Assembly: GCA_036925085.1 (NCBI GenBank)
Contig: JAUPFP010000012.1
Coordinates: 2,845,109 to 2,909,108, forward strand
Reading direction: 5' to 3'
From: Brachycybe producta
Taxonomy: Eukaryota; Arthropoda; Diplopoda; Playtdesmida; Andrognathidae
DNA length: 64,000 nt
Part shown: in pieces, positions 29,613 to 40,184 of the stretch
Layout: every line of letters starts with the position of its first letter
Numbering within the stretch: the stretch's first letter is position 1
The notes under the pieces: model-generated
Databases searched by the model: none
What the model saw: the letters and a program-made list of their open reading frames with translations, nothing else
Told to the model about the DNA's origin: nothing
Program-made: the position numbers and the translations under genes

Positions 29613-30527
29613 TCCGTATGCTTTAGTTTCAATTTAGCATAATGCAAAGTCCAATTAATACTCACTGCAAAACAATTGTTAGTTAAAAGTTACACATTCC
29701 ATTTATTTTCTATCTTAAGTCGTAAATTATTTTGTTCAATTTAGTTATCATATCACAACTGTGAGATCTAAATGGGGAAAAAAAAATTTCATTGATTAAT
29801 GTACGCTTGTAAATAACCAACTATTTCTATTCCGTTGTGCTACAGTTTACTAGTTATGATATATCGTGAAGTGCCGACAAGGATAATTTTAGTTATTAGA
29901 ATGTCAGTGTTTGTTGTTGTAGAAATGCAGGACCAGGGTTATTGCTATTATATTGCTATAAGAATAAGAATTATTCTTATTATGTATAATGCAGCAGTTT
30001 GCAATGAAAGTCAATCAAAAACTCACATATGGAATTGCTTTTATTCTATGTGATTGTTGGGTGTGGGACATTTGCCCTATGGCACTTGTCCTAAAGGGAC
30101 ACTTGCCCTAAAATCACTTGCACTAAAGGGACACTTGCACTAAAACCATTTGCACTAAAGGGACACTTGCCCTATAACCATTTGCGCTAAAGCAGGGTTG
30201 GCTGTTTTAAAACATTTTGTTTAAAACAGGCTGTTTAAAACATGTTTTGAACAGCATGTTTTTTTTAAAAAAAAAACATTGTTTTAAATCAACCAATTTT
30301 TAAAGAAGTGTGCCAGTCAAATATTCATGAACTTAAAATCATACAATCATGGTGATTTCTCTGTACAGACTGAAATTAGATTAGATTTATAGAATAAAAA
30401 TGCCATTCACAAGCACAACCAAAATGCTGGTCACTTTTGACGTCGTTTTCGAAGTGGCGCCTCTAGCCGCACTATGGTATATGAACATGAATACTGTAAG
30501 TGAAGTTTTAGACGAGTTCATTTTGTA

Positions 30528-30600
<73 letters not shown>

Positions 30601-30608
30601 CAAAATAC

Positions 30609-30687
<79 letters not shown>

Positions 30688-30735
30688 GTATATATATATA
30701 TATGTATATAGGGTGTATTTTGTATTTTTATATAT
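30528..30735. repeat. Palindromic TA microsatellite
   Basis: Two long TA tracts, with TAAAAATACAAAATACACCC near 30595 and its exact complement GGGTGTATTTTGTATTTTTA near 30711 flanking the second tract. The second tract plus flanks can form a hairpin of over 130 bases. Frames across it that read as Ile-Tyr repeats are not genes. Confidence 0.9.
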
Positions 30736-30862
30736 CATTATAAAAAGTATGGCCGATAAAGAACTACACAGGCATAGCCTCCTATAGATACTATGTATGG
30801 GAGGCTATAGGAGGCTATGACACAGGCAATTAGAAATCGGGAGGGACGAACAGAAGTTCATT

Positions 30863-31085
30863 CACTGGCGTAGCGAGGGGGGCAGATGTGGCATTTGTCC
30901 TGGGTGCCGAAATGTGGGGCTGTGATAAAAATAAGGACTTATACTTATAGTATGATTATAAATATAACATTGTCCCAAATCCCACTGACCGTGTTGTCAA
31001 CTTGGCATAATTAGGCACCCTATAATAGTATTACTGTTACAGTATAAGACCAGAAACCCTAGGAACGTTCCTAGTTATGCCACTA
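30863..31085. mobile_element. hAT-like MITE, family H, copy 2
   Basis: Ends CACTGGCGTAGCGAGG and the complement of CCTAGTTATGCCACTA. Flanks AGTTCATT (30855-30862) and ATTTCATT (31086-31093) match at seven of eight bases. 223 bp, non-coding. Confidence 0.72.
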
Positions 31086-31284
31086 ATTTCATTTGCTCTT
31101 CTAATAAATTCACCACACACTGTACACGACAAGTCACCAACTAGTATCCCAATTTCAATTCGAAAAATTAAACGTACGAATTTAACAAGAAAAGCATTAT
31201 TTTAATAAAAAAAAATTTTCTTAAAAAAACATGTTTTTTTTTAAAAAAACATGTTTTTTTCCAACCCTGTTCTAAAGCCACTTG

Positions 31285-31545
31285 TTCTAAATTGACATTT
31301 GCTCTAAAGCCATTTGTTCTAAATTGACATTTGCTCTAAAGCCATTTGTTCTAAATTGACATTTGCTCTAAAGCCATTTGTTCTAAATTGACATTTGCTC
31401 TAAAGCCATTTGTTCTAAATTGACATTTGCTCTAAAGCCATTTGTTCTAAATTGACATTTGCTCTAAAGCCATTTGTTCTAAATTGACATTTGCTCTAAA
31501 GCCATTTGTTCTAAATTGACACTTGCTCTAAAGCCATTTGTCCTA
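31285..31545. repeat. Array of eight 32-bp repeats in the FB-like element
   Basis: Unit TTCTAAATTGACATTTGC plus TCTAAAGCCATTTG, period 32 bp, starting at 31285, 31317, 31349 and so on, nearly identical copy to copy. Such homogeneity implies recent expansion or unequal exchange. Confidence 0.9.
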
Positions 31546-31899
31546 AAGGGACATTTGCCCTAATCAGTAGAGTAAATTTACATCATTAATTCTCCACTGA
31601 AAGACACTAAACTGTATAAAAAGAGAAAAAAACAGTGGTTTTAGGGCAAATGTCAATTTAGTGCAAATGGTTTTAGGGCAAATGTAAATTTAGTGCAAAT
31701 GGTTTTAGGGCAAATGTCAATTTAGTGCAAATGGTTTTAAGGTAAATTTCCCTTTAGGGCAAATGTCCATTTAGGGCAAATGTCCTTTTTGGGCAAATGT
31801 CCTTTTTGGGCAAATGCCCCTTTAGGGTAATTATCTTTAGGGCAAATGTCCATCTATGGCAAGTGTCTTTAGGGTAAATGTCTATCTCATGATTGTTGG

Positions 31900-32739
31900 A
31901 TTGGTGGTGTATTACAGTGTATGCGAGTCTAATGATTGACTGCTGGTAAGTAGTTTTTTTTTGCTTTGCTCAGTGCTTTGAGTTAAGTTCTGAACATCTA
32001 CTACCTGGGCCCTCTTTCTTAAAATACGTTTTACAAGTTGTGACTTATTAAATAAAGAGACTGTTTACAAGTCTGAAGAGAGTCCCTTGGCAAGACTTTA
32101 CGAGTGCAGCCTTAGGGTCCTGTTTCTCAAAAATATGTCTTGTAAATTCACAATTTGTCATTACAAATTGTTAAAACGTAATAACAAATTGTGAATTATT
32201 ACAAGACTTGTACTTTTGAGAACTTACCTTTGCCTTTCAATGCATCTGAATCACATCATGGTGTTACTAATGTGCTAAGTGATAGATTAATGCTTGTACT
32301 GCTTTGCTTTTGCGATTTGTAATGATTTACAACTTTTCTATCAATGTTAAGTAGGTTTGAAATTTACCTTCTTGATAACCTCATATTAAAGTAGCCAGTG
32401 TTGCTAGGTGTGCAGCAACTAATGAAACGTTCATAATTTTCTATGTTAAAACATAAAATTATTAATACAATGGGTAATTGGTTGTTCAATTTATTTCATA
32501 TGTAAGTGCGAGAACTATTTTGTACCAAGACTTTGATGTTTTCGTGCTCAACCAGCTTTTTCAGTGTTTGGTTATTGTTTGTTTCTAGATGATACATTTC
32601 TCTTAAGCAGGTGATGCACACAGGATGGCACAAACGTTTCAAACATTTTTGTGTCATTGTTTCATTGTGTCATTCCACTTTTGACTACATGCTTTCAAAT
32701 GAGTCGCTACACACTTGCTGATGCAACAATGCAGGTTAC
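31900..32739. other. Intron stretch with one hairpin MITE (32122-32223)
   Basis: TTCTCAAAA, then TGTCTTGTAA and TTCACAATTTGT at 32122-32152 are repeated inverted up to 32223, giving a 100-bp hairpin with a short loop. The rest shows no gene or repeat. Confidence 0.6.
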
Positions 32740-33218
32740 ATGAATAATGGCTCATGCTGGGTATCACTTCAATGAACTGGCAGATGCTGCAGCAAAAAGG
32801 GGAACTCGACAAACGGTAAACAAGAAACCTTCCATTTTAGTGACATATCTTCAACAGTGTCAGTGGTTTGCAATACAGACGGCATGGCATGGCAGCACTT
32901 GTGGAACACAGCGAATCAGGGATGCCAACTGTACAGTTCATATCAAGCATGCCTACTGATGGGCAGACTGTTGCAGCTTCTTACCAGACATGGTCCTTTC
33001 CAGACATACCGCTTCGATTCCGAATCTCACATGAATTGGAGTATGCCTGTGGTGGAGGTGGTAGTGAAACATTAGATAATATCCTGTATGACTGTGGAAT
33101 GGCAAATAGGGTAATGGCAAGAAGTGCACTTGCCAGGTTCATCACGATTAATGGATACCTCTGGCCATTGGAAAAAGATGTTCTATATGAACAGCACCTC
33201 AAAGGTGCTCAGACCTAA
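32740..33218 (+). pseudogene. LINE fragment: RNase H / C-terminal region
   Basis: One frame reads MAHAGYHFNELADAAAKRGT, recalling the G..GNE.AD.AAK motif of RNase H domains in I/Jockey/R1-type LINEs. A shifted frame continues with ELEYACGGGGSETLDNILYD, which resembles the Cys-rich segment (..ETL.HIL..C) just after RNase H in such elements. It is frame-shifted and bounded on neither side by identifiable ends, so it is a small relic. Confidence 0.6.
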
Positions 33219-33649
33219 TAACTCATGAAATCCTCACAGTGTGCATGCGACGCCCGGTCATCTATGGTGACCGTGTACAGTAGTTTAAGAAACTGATAAA
33301 ACTTTTCATCTGGGGCCTAAAGCCTATCAGCGGGTTTGCCCAAAATCTTTAACTTGCTGATGCAGTGTGTCTCACTATGGTGTCGTCTTTGTTCCGCCTT
33401 GTGTCAACCAGTGTACAGTGATTCATTTAAAAGAATGTAGTCAAAGTGGAATAACAAAATGAAACACAATGACATCCAAATGTTTCGTTTTCATTTCATC
33501 ATGTTTCGAAATATTTTGTGTTATCCTGTGTGCCTTAAGCAAGACAGTTTTGTTGGTAGGAAAGACGTCTTGATCTCCATTTGATCGTGTATTTACTGAT
33601 ACAGTATGAAGATAGTTTTCCACTGAGAAACAATAATATTAGAATTAAC

Positions 33650-34252
33650 TGATGAGATAAGTTTATAGAGGAGCAAAAAAGCATTGAAATCGACTGTACT
33701 CTGTAACAGTGTAGAGCTCCTGTTATGGAACTCAGGTCTAGATCCTCTTGGTTTGGGGCGATACCGCCTTATGCTGAGAATGTGATTTCGGCCTGATTCC
33801 AAATGGTACCGGGGTCGTTCCTTTCAATATTTTCTGTCAACGCAATTGGTGAAAAGAGAATGTATAATAACGGGCGAGACGAATGCAGGTTGACGATGTT
33901 ACATATTTATTGCACACAACCGTAGACATACAATAAACAGAGAAGGTACAACTGTGGCGTTGCTTAGCCACCGGACCATTGAATGAGTTATTTCATATTT
34001 CTATATCTGAGAATGGCCCCGGATTAAATCAAGACACTTACCTTTATACCTTGGGTGTGTGTGCACCTACTCAGGTACATCCATGTCCAAAGAGACCGTG
34101 CCTTGGTGGGGTATCCATTCGCTGATTCTGGAACCAGGATGTGACTTGTGCTTTGGGGTTTCCTCTAGCAGAGAAAAGGGGCAGAAATGGGACGTTTGGG
34201 GTTCAGTCCTAGGCAATGGATTTAAAGGGAATACAATATACAGGGTGTTACA
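33650..34252 (-). mobile_element. Diverged solo LTR, same superfamily as the 4690-14936 LTRs
   Basis: The right part matches the young LTR in layout: an AATAAA complement near 33940, a pyrimidine version of the TATA box in CCTTTATACCTTGGG, the remains of the CACCT/AGGT palindrome, and the end ATACAGGGTGTTACA. The left limit is uncertain. Antisense to the host gene. Fossil. Confidence 0.65.
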
Positions 34253-35214
34253 TTATTGATGTGATATCAATACAATGGGACGAGTTAGCAATAAACCTTA
34301 CTCAAATAGACCTAGATAGGATTACACAGAAATGACTATACCTTGCCCGTGGTACCTTGCTAATAGAAATTACATTAATTTGATAACAAGTCAATCTATT
34401 TATTTGAATGGAAAACCAAAACAAAATGTAGTGGTTTTAGATCTGAAATTTTCAAACGTTTATATCCAATAAGTTTTAACTGTTTCCATATATTTCATCA
34501 ATTGTGCAACATTTATTGTCCTTACACGTAGCATAGAAGTGAAAAGAATCGCCTTTGATGTTGCTAATGCACTTGATGTCACCCACGCTACGAAATGTAC
34601 AAAATCCATCTAGTATATGGATGTTGAAGTCAGCATGTTTCTGGTTTGATTTGTTTGCAAGAATGTCAGGTCCTTCATATACTAAAATTAATATGGTGCC
34701 CACTACCCACAAACCCAGTTTATAATTGCAGTGCACGTGCAATGTGTCTGGTACCTGGTTTTGGCTGCCATAAATAACATTGTGACACACACCCATTGGG
34801 TAATACTGTTGTGTCATAAAGTCATGAATGGTTGCCGTCATAAATTCTATCAGAAACAGCTGCTACATAGATTCGGCTCATCATCAGGCTCTATTTTTAA
34901 TGTACCAGCCTTCAGATAATACTTTTTACAGTTTTTTGAAAGTTAGAATACTGTTCACTGGTGGTGCATCGCTGATTTATAGTTTTTCTCTAAATGTGCA
35001 ATTAGTTTTTGTTTCTATATGTAACACTTTCTGCCCGCATAGTTTCTCCAGTTTTTTGATCATGTATTGGCATTCATTATTTTTTTAGGTATTTTCGAAA
35101 TTCTTGGAATAGTGTTATGTCATTATGTTTAGGTCTTGTAGTTGTACTTCATGCTGCAAAAACTTCTCATGACATGCTTCTGATAATAGGGTTATGTTGG
35201 GATATAGACATTTA
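34253..35214. other. Intron stretch with no recognised element
   Basis: A 121-codon frame on the minus strand (34841-34476) is open, but its sequence resembles nothing known to me and has no supporting splice or start context. No repeat ends seen. Confidence 0.4.
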
Positions 35215-35326
35215 TTCTAGACGCTTTCCTTAAAACCATTTGCCATAGGGCAAATGTCCCTTTAAGGCAAATGTCCCTTTAAGGCAAATGTCCCTTTAGT
35301 GCAAACGTCCCACACCCTGTTATTTT
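35215..35326. repeat. FB-type repeat array, right-arm fragment
   Basis: Units of the type AAGGCAAATGTCCCTTT ending AACGTCCCACACCCTG. Only one arm is present. Same family as 30061-31889. Confidence 0.7.
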
Positions 35327-35739
35327 ATACATACCATTAACAGATAGTGGTACTATCTTCATGCACTTTTGTCTTTTTCTTTTTTGCGTCTTTCCCCCTC
35401 GCACAGCTGATTTGCACTACTCTCACAAAGCAGACAAGATGGTTTAAAGTTAAAAGTACTCACTTGATGAACACAATAAAAGATTCTGAAGCAGCAGCAA
35501 TCACCTTCATTATGGTGGTTAGATGAGTGAGTTGGATGAGCATCTTCGAGAGTTTTTAATCAAAGCCAACCCTTTTCTTAAAATAATTGCTTCTATAATA
35601 GTTTTTTTGCAATATACGGGTAACAAGTGTTTCTTCACTGTCAGGTGTGTATACACAAAGCAAGCAATACATTTTCTTGTATATAAACAATAATCTTGAG
35701 ACTGAAGGCAATGTAGTTTTGCCAATTCTAATCTTCATT

Positions 35740-35885
35740 TTAAGAGGCTACATCATCACAAAATTACTTCGAAAAATATCCGCAAAGAGCGCCTAACATT
35801 GGGTCTATGGCCTCAATAGAAAAACGATGCTAGCGCTCTTTGTGGTGATTTTTCGAAGAAATTTTGTGATGATGTATCCTCTTAA
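35740..35885. mobile_element. Very short family T element (both ends only)
   Basis: 146 bp: left terminal repeat through GCGCCTAACATTGGGTCTAT joined straight to the inverted right terminal repeat, ending TGATGTATCCTCTTAA. Everything inside the terminal ~75 bp is gone. Flanks keep the TTAA pattern. Confidence 0.8.
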
Positions 35886-36497
35886 TTTTGAAATTTACGT
35901 GGATTAATTTTATTATGGGGTTTACGGATTTTACAGACTTATTTGTCAATCGCCAATTATAAATGCTTGTCATGACAGACACTCATATGCATAATGTTTT
36001 TTTATAATTATTATAACATAGAGGGTAACTATTTTAGGCATGACCCCAAAAGTATATTTATTTGTTATTGTTGCAAGATTTTTATGAGTTTTATTTTATT
36101 TTTTTTTGTTGGTTTTTAAGGTTTTGCATTAAATTATAGTATAAATTACAAACACATAAATAAAAATTTGTTTTATTCATTGTTTCTTTTTGTTATTTAT
36201 TTGATTTGTTCCTGCGCTGTACAATGACAATTAATTGCAATAGTTGCAGAATTCCACTGTACATGTGGCGTGTAATACACGTATAGTTTGAAAATGTGGA
36301 ATGAGTGACTGGTAGGTAAAAGCGTTTGGTTTGTAATATTTGTGCATAGTGAATTACAATTACACTTAGTACTCTGCTAGCAGCCAAATAGGCCTATAGC
36401 AAAGGGACATAAGGGAATGATTTTATATTACAAACTCTTAGGAGGTCGAGAATATATAGCCTATAAGGATGATATACAAGTAGTTGCAAGAAGTACC
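35886..36497. other. Intron stretch, nothing recognised
   Basis: T-rich intron sequence without inverted ends, tandem repeats or a coding frame of note. Confidence 0.5.
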
Positions 36498-37284
36498 TTA
36501 AGAGGCTACATCGTAAAATTACTTCAAATAATCTCCGCAAAGAGCGCTAGCATCGTTTTTTTTCTTCTATTAAGCCCATTGACCCAATGTTAAAGAAAAA
36601 ACGTTAATTTTTAAAATGCACAATCGCGGTGGCAATATGTTTATGTTTCATACTTAGTTGTCTAATATTAAGTTGTCAAAGTGCAATGTGCACCTTAAAT
36701 ATATGCTGATCCAGTGATAGAATGACAACAAATTAGTAAGTGTGGTTATATTTTTAAAAACTATTTCAAAATTGCAAATTTCTAACTCCTATGTTAAACT
36801 CTATTGAGTACGCCCTAATAAGAAAAACATTCATTAAAAATGCTCGTAAAAATACGTAAAAATATTTTTAAAAAATCAGCACGCGCACCAATGTGTTGGC
36901 TTCACTGTGGTTTAATTGTGGCTTTTTTAAAATTATGTTTAGGTATTTTACGAGCATTTTAATGGCTTACGAGCACGTACTCAATGAAGTTTAACATAAG
37001 AGTTAGAAATTTGCGATTTTGAAACAATTTTTAAAAATATAACCGCATTTACCATTTTGTTGTCATTCTATCACTCGATCAGCATATATATATAGGTGCA
37101 CATTGCACTTTGAAAACTTATTATTGGACAACTTTAAATATGAAAAATTAACATATTGCTGCGACCTGTGTATTTAAAAATTAACATTTTTTATTTAACA
37201 TCGGGTCTATGCGTTCAATAGAAAAATGATGCTAGCACTCTTTCTAGAGCTTTTTTGAAGTAATTTTGTGATGTAGCCTCTTAA
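36498..37284. mobile_element. Family T fold-back element, well-preserved copy
   Basis: Ends TTAAGAGGCTACATCGTAAA and the complement of GATGTAGCCTCTTAA. Two arms of nearly 400 bp are inverted copies, meeting near 36880-36910 (GCACGCGCACCAATGTGTTG). Non-coding. Confidence 0.85.
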
Positions 37285-37656
37285 AATTGCGCCACAAAAC
37301 CTACTGCACCCCTCGAAGCTACGCCCCTGTCGCCAAATCTGTCAGTCATTATATTTATAGGTTTTTAGAAGAACCTTTCGCATAGATCTTGATGTTGCAG
37401 GATCACACAACTTTTTCGGCAAAATATGTATATTCCCAAAAAATCTTTTTAGTCATTGCCAAATTACAAGAAGTTCTTCATTGAAATTGTTCAATGGCAA
37501 GATGAAGTAAGGATACAAGCACACATACATGTACATTCGACATCATTAAAAGTTTAAACTGACTGATAATTGACTTCATCTTATCGGTGATATGCCCATA
37601 TGCTGTGGACCATATTCTGAAAAGTCCATGTCTAAATATTTACTATAATTCGAATA

Positions 37657-38106
37657 CAGTGGATCCTCGAACTTCGAACGGTTTGATGTTAGAACAACTT
37701 GAACCTCGAACGAAAAATTCGAGAAAAATCAGGTTTCAAAACTCGATCAAAAAATGGAAAGTAGAACAAGAATTCATGTGCTCGTCACGTGGTCGCCTTT
37801 TCTCTCTCTCTCTTTCTGCTTTGTCGCGCGCACAGTTGCTCGGTCAGTTCTCCCATGACTGGTTCAGTGAGCATCTCGCAAATTATTATTGATTCTTTAT
37901 TTTTTCATGTATGTACTATTATAAATAAACACATTAAATTATTGAAATTAAATTACTTGTTTTATCGTTATTTACCAATATGATCTTTTGAAATAGGCAC
38001 TTATAATGTTTTATATTTGGGTACATTTTGGAGTTCTGGAACGGATTAATTCAATTTTTATTATTTCTTATGGGGAAATTTAACTCGAAAGTTCGAAGTT
38101 CTACTG
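37657..38106. mobile_element. Tigger/pogo-like MITE
   Basis: Ends CAGTGGATCCTCGAACTTCG and the complement of CGAAGTTCTACTG, flanked by TA at 37655-37656 and 38107-38108. Sub-terminal TTCTTATGGGGAAATTTAAC is typical of Tigger-like elements. 450 bp, no transposase. Confidence 0.82.
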
Positions 38107-38143
38107 TAATTATTAATTTTTGACATACATTGCTATTATATAT

Positions 38144-39039
38144 TGTGACGGACCCTTCTCGACTTGATAGAATCGGCTTATTTTGGGTACTGGTTGAGTT
38201 ATTCACTTGATTCGAAAGTGATTGGCTAGGTCACTTATTCTATTTGGTACGGGAGGACTAGGGGCAATATAATACCTTTCTAACGTCGTGACGAGTCCTC
38301 AAAAGGACTTCCACAGTTTTGAGGATCTTTTGTCATCTGTTATCCCGTCGGGCTTGTGCACGATAAATTGCCCTTGAATATCGAGTGGACTGCTTTCCCT
38401 TGATGTCATCAGGTATGCACATGGTAATCTTGTAGATGATGGCCAGGTGGAAAGCTGAAACAGTGATGATGAAACACAACCGCATAATTAAATAAAGGAA
38501 TTCACCACTTTTTAAATGAGAAAATAACTTGTTTAATCCCGGCAAAAATATAAGTTCCGACCTGATAGCTTCTTAAACACAACACATAAAAATAAATGTA
38601 CTTAAAATTTAGAATCTGCCCAAAATCCAGCATAGATTCTCTGCATGAAAAATGAACTTAGAAATACAAAAATACAGCTCCTTATGTACTCTGAGAATCC
38701 ACAAAATATAGATTGGTGGATTCTCAGGACACCTTTTCTATTGATCACTTAAGGAACTTGGGCCCAAATGGACCAATCAACAGATCGGTCCAATTTGGCC
38801 AAAGTTGCTGACATCAGCTTTTCACATACAGGTGTGAAAAGCAACTATGAAAACAAAATTGAATTAAAAGTTAGCTCATAAACTCAATCAATGTGAAACG
38901 AATACAATGGGCCGATGGGCGACACATCTTATTAACAGTAATTTGGGTCAAATGGCACCAACAGTGCCAGATGGCACAGAAGCTAAACGGAGTTACAAGG
39001 TCCAACAAAAAGAAAAAAAAGCTGGCCTGAAACGTCTCA
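38144..39039 (-). mobile_element. Solo LTR, family A, copy 1
   Basis: TGTGACGGACCC at the left to CGTCTCA at the right, about 900 bp, in a TATAT target on both sides. On the minus strand a TATA-like box and then AATAAA-type signals follow each other as in an LTR, so sense is minus. A second copy is at 44802-46549. Family of the internal part unknown; Gypsy-like by its 4-5 bp duplication. Confidence 0.72.
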
Positions 39040-39045
39040 GTATAT

Positions 39046-40184
39046 GCACGTACTTTCAATTGAACTCTCTGACTCCTACATTTTCAGCTCATCTTCATTT
39101 TTGCTACCTACAAATGCTACAGGACAGTGCATTTTTAAAGTGTAGCTTATTAAATTGTGGGTATTAATCGTAAACAGGCATGTACTGAACCAGGTGGTAA
39201 GGCGGCATTTGTCAATTCTTTTAGGTGCCGATGTGCCAAACAATCCTTTTTATACACTGCCGAGAGATGCTATAATTCTTACACTTTTTAATTTTAGCTA
39301 GTTTTTAATAATTAATGAAAAAAAGTTTTTTAATAAACAAGCCAGCAAGAACTTCTCGCCCCAGAAGCCTCTCTAGATTGGAAGGCAATGGGAGCCTATC
39401 AGAACTAAGAAGCCCCCCTCCAAACATTTCTAAAAAATCCTCATAGTTGGTTGGCGTTGAGAGCCTCTTGTAACTGTTAAATGTAAATTTACGTTTACTA
39501 AAATTGAACAGTTACTTAAATTTCAAACGTGTTTACGCGTTTCGTTTTATACTGAAAAATGTTGCTAAATGGCAGCGTCTGCCGACCTAGGATTTTGTAG
39601 CCAGTACGTGCCTGGTCTTAACTCATTGACACTGTATGTTAACACTTTCAACATTCAAAAATTGTCTTTTTGATTTTCTAAATATAGCACGAATTTCTAC
39701 AAGTGTTGTATCTTCTGATTTCTTGTACATTATATCTACAGCTCTTTGATCATATTTTATGTCAAGATGCTTTGTAATCATTTTTTTTGCATAAAATTGA
39801 TTAAATACATTGTTTATCGATGAGTAAAATGGTCACTAGGACTCAGAGCAGCAGACAATTGTTAGTCCTGAGCGATTGGAATGGCCTACTTCAGGTTACT
39901 TGGATATTGTCGGAATTATGGTAAATATTTGAGCCATGATAGGCTTACATGAAATTCGTGTAGAGTCACCATTCATCTAAGTAGGTGGTAGTAACTACAA
40001 TGCTTATATTAATGTGACTAAGCCTAGTCTGAATAACACCCAAATAAGAAAAAAATGTGACACAAGACACACTTATACTTCTGTAGTTTTCTTTCTTCTT
40101 TGCTTACAATTACCCTGAGTGCTTTTGACTGTGGTTTTTAACCCTGTAGCCTGGAATTTCCCAGGCATAAACCAATATCCATCC
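39046..40184. other. Intron stretch, nothing recognised
   Basis: No coding frame, inverted ends or tandem repeats that can be supported. Slightly less AT-rich patches around 39340-39420 match no family seen elsewhere in the window. Confidence 0.45.

Larger units (their letters stand above)
30193..31269. mobile_element. hAT-like element nested in the FB-like element
   Basis: Ends are CAGGGTTGGC (30193) and the complement CCAACCCTG (31269), with T/A-rich sub-ends (GTTTAAAACA, AAAACATGTT). The flanks CGCTAAAG and TTCTAAAG agree at six of eight bases, consistent with an aged 8-bp hAT duplication. No transposase inside; it carries a TA microsatellite and a family H MITE. Confidence 0.68.
30061..31889. 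mobile_element. Foldback (FB)-like element with tandem-repeat arms
   Basis: Flanked by the 10-bp direct repeat TGATTGTTGG (30051-30060 and 31890-31899). The left arm reads GTGTGGGACATTTGCCC and the right arm is its inverse, GGGTAAATGTC. Both arms are made of short tandem units. A core, CCACTGAAAGACACTAAAC..GTATAAAAAG at about 31594-31622, is shared with the copy at 47033-47710. Long arms of tandem repeats plus 9-10 bp target duplication match Drosophila FB and MULE-type elements. A hAT-like element (30193-31269) is inserted in the left arm. Confidence 0.78.

Noticed and set aside
30508-30738. 76-codon frame of alternating Ile and Tyr
   Set aside because: It is the translation of a TA microsatellite.
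31285-31545. Regular 32-bp repeats, CRISPR-like at first sight
   Set aside because: The units are directly contiguous with no unique spacers, in an animal intron with no cas genes. They are tandem arms of a Foldback-like element.
34476-34841. 121-codon minus-strand ORF
   Set aside because: No similarity recognised, no neighbouring support, isolated in an intron; likely chance.
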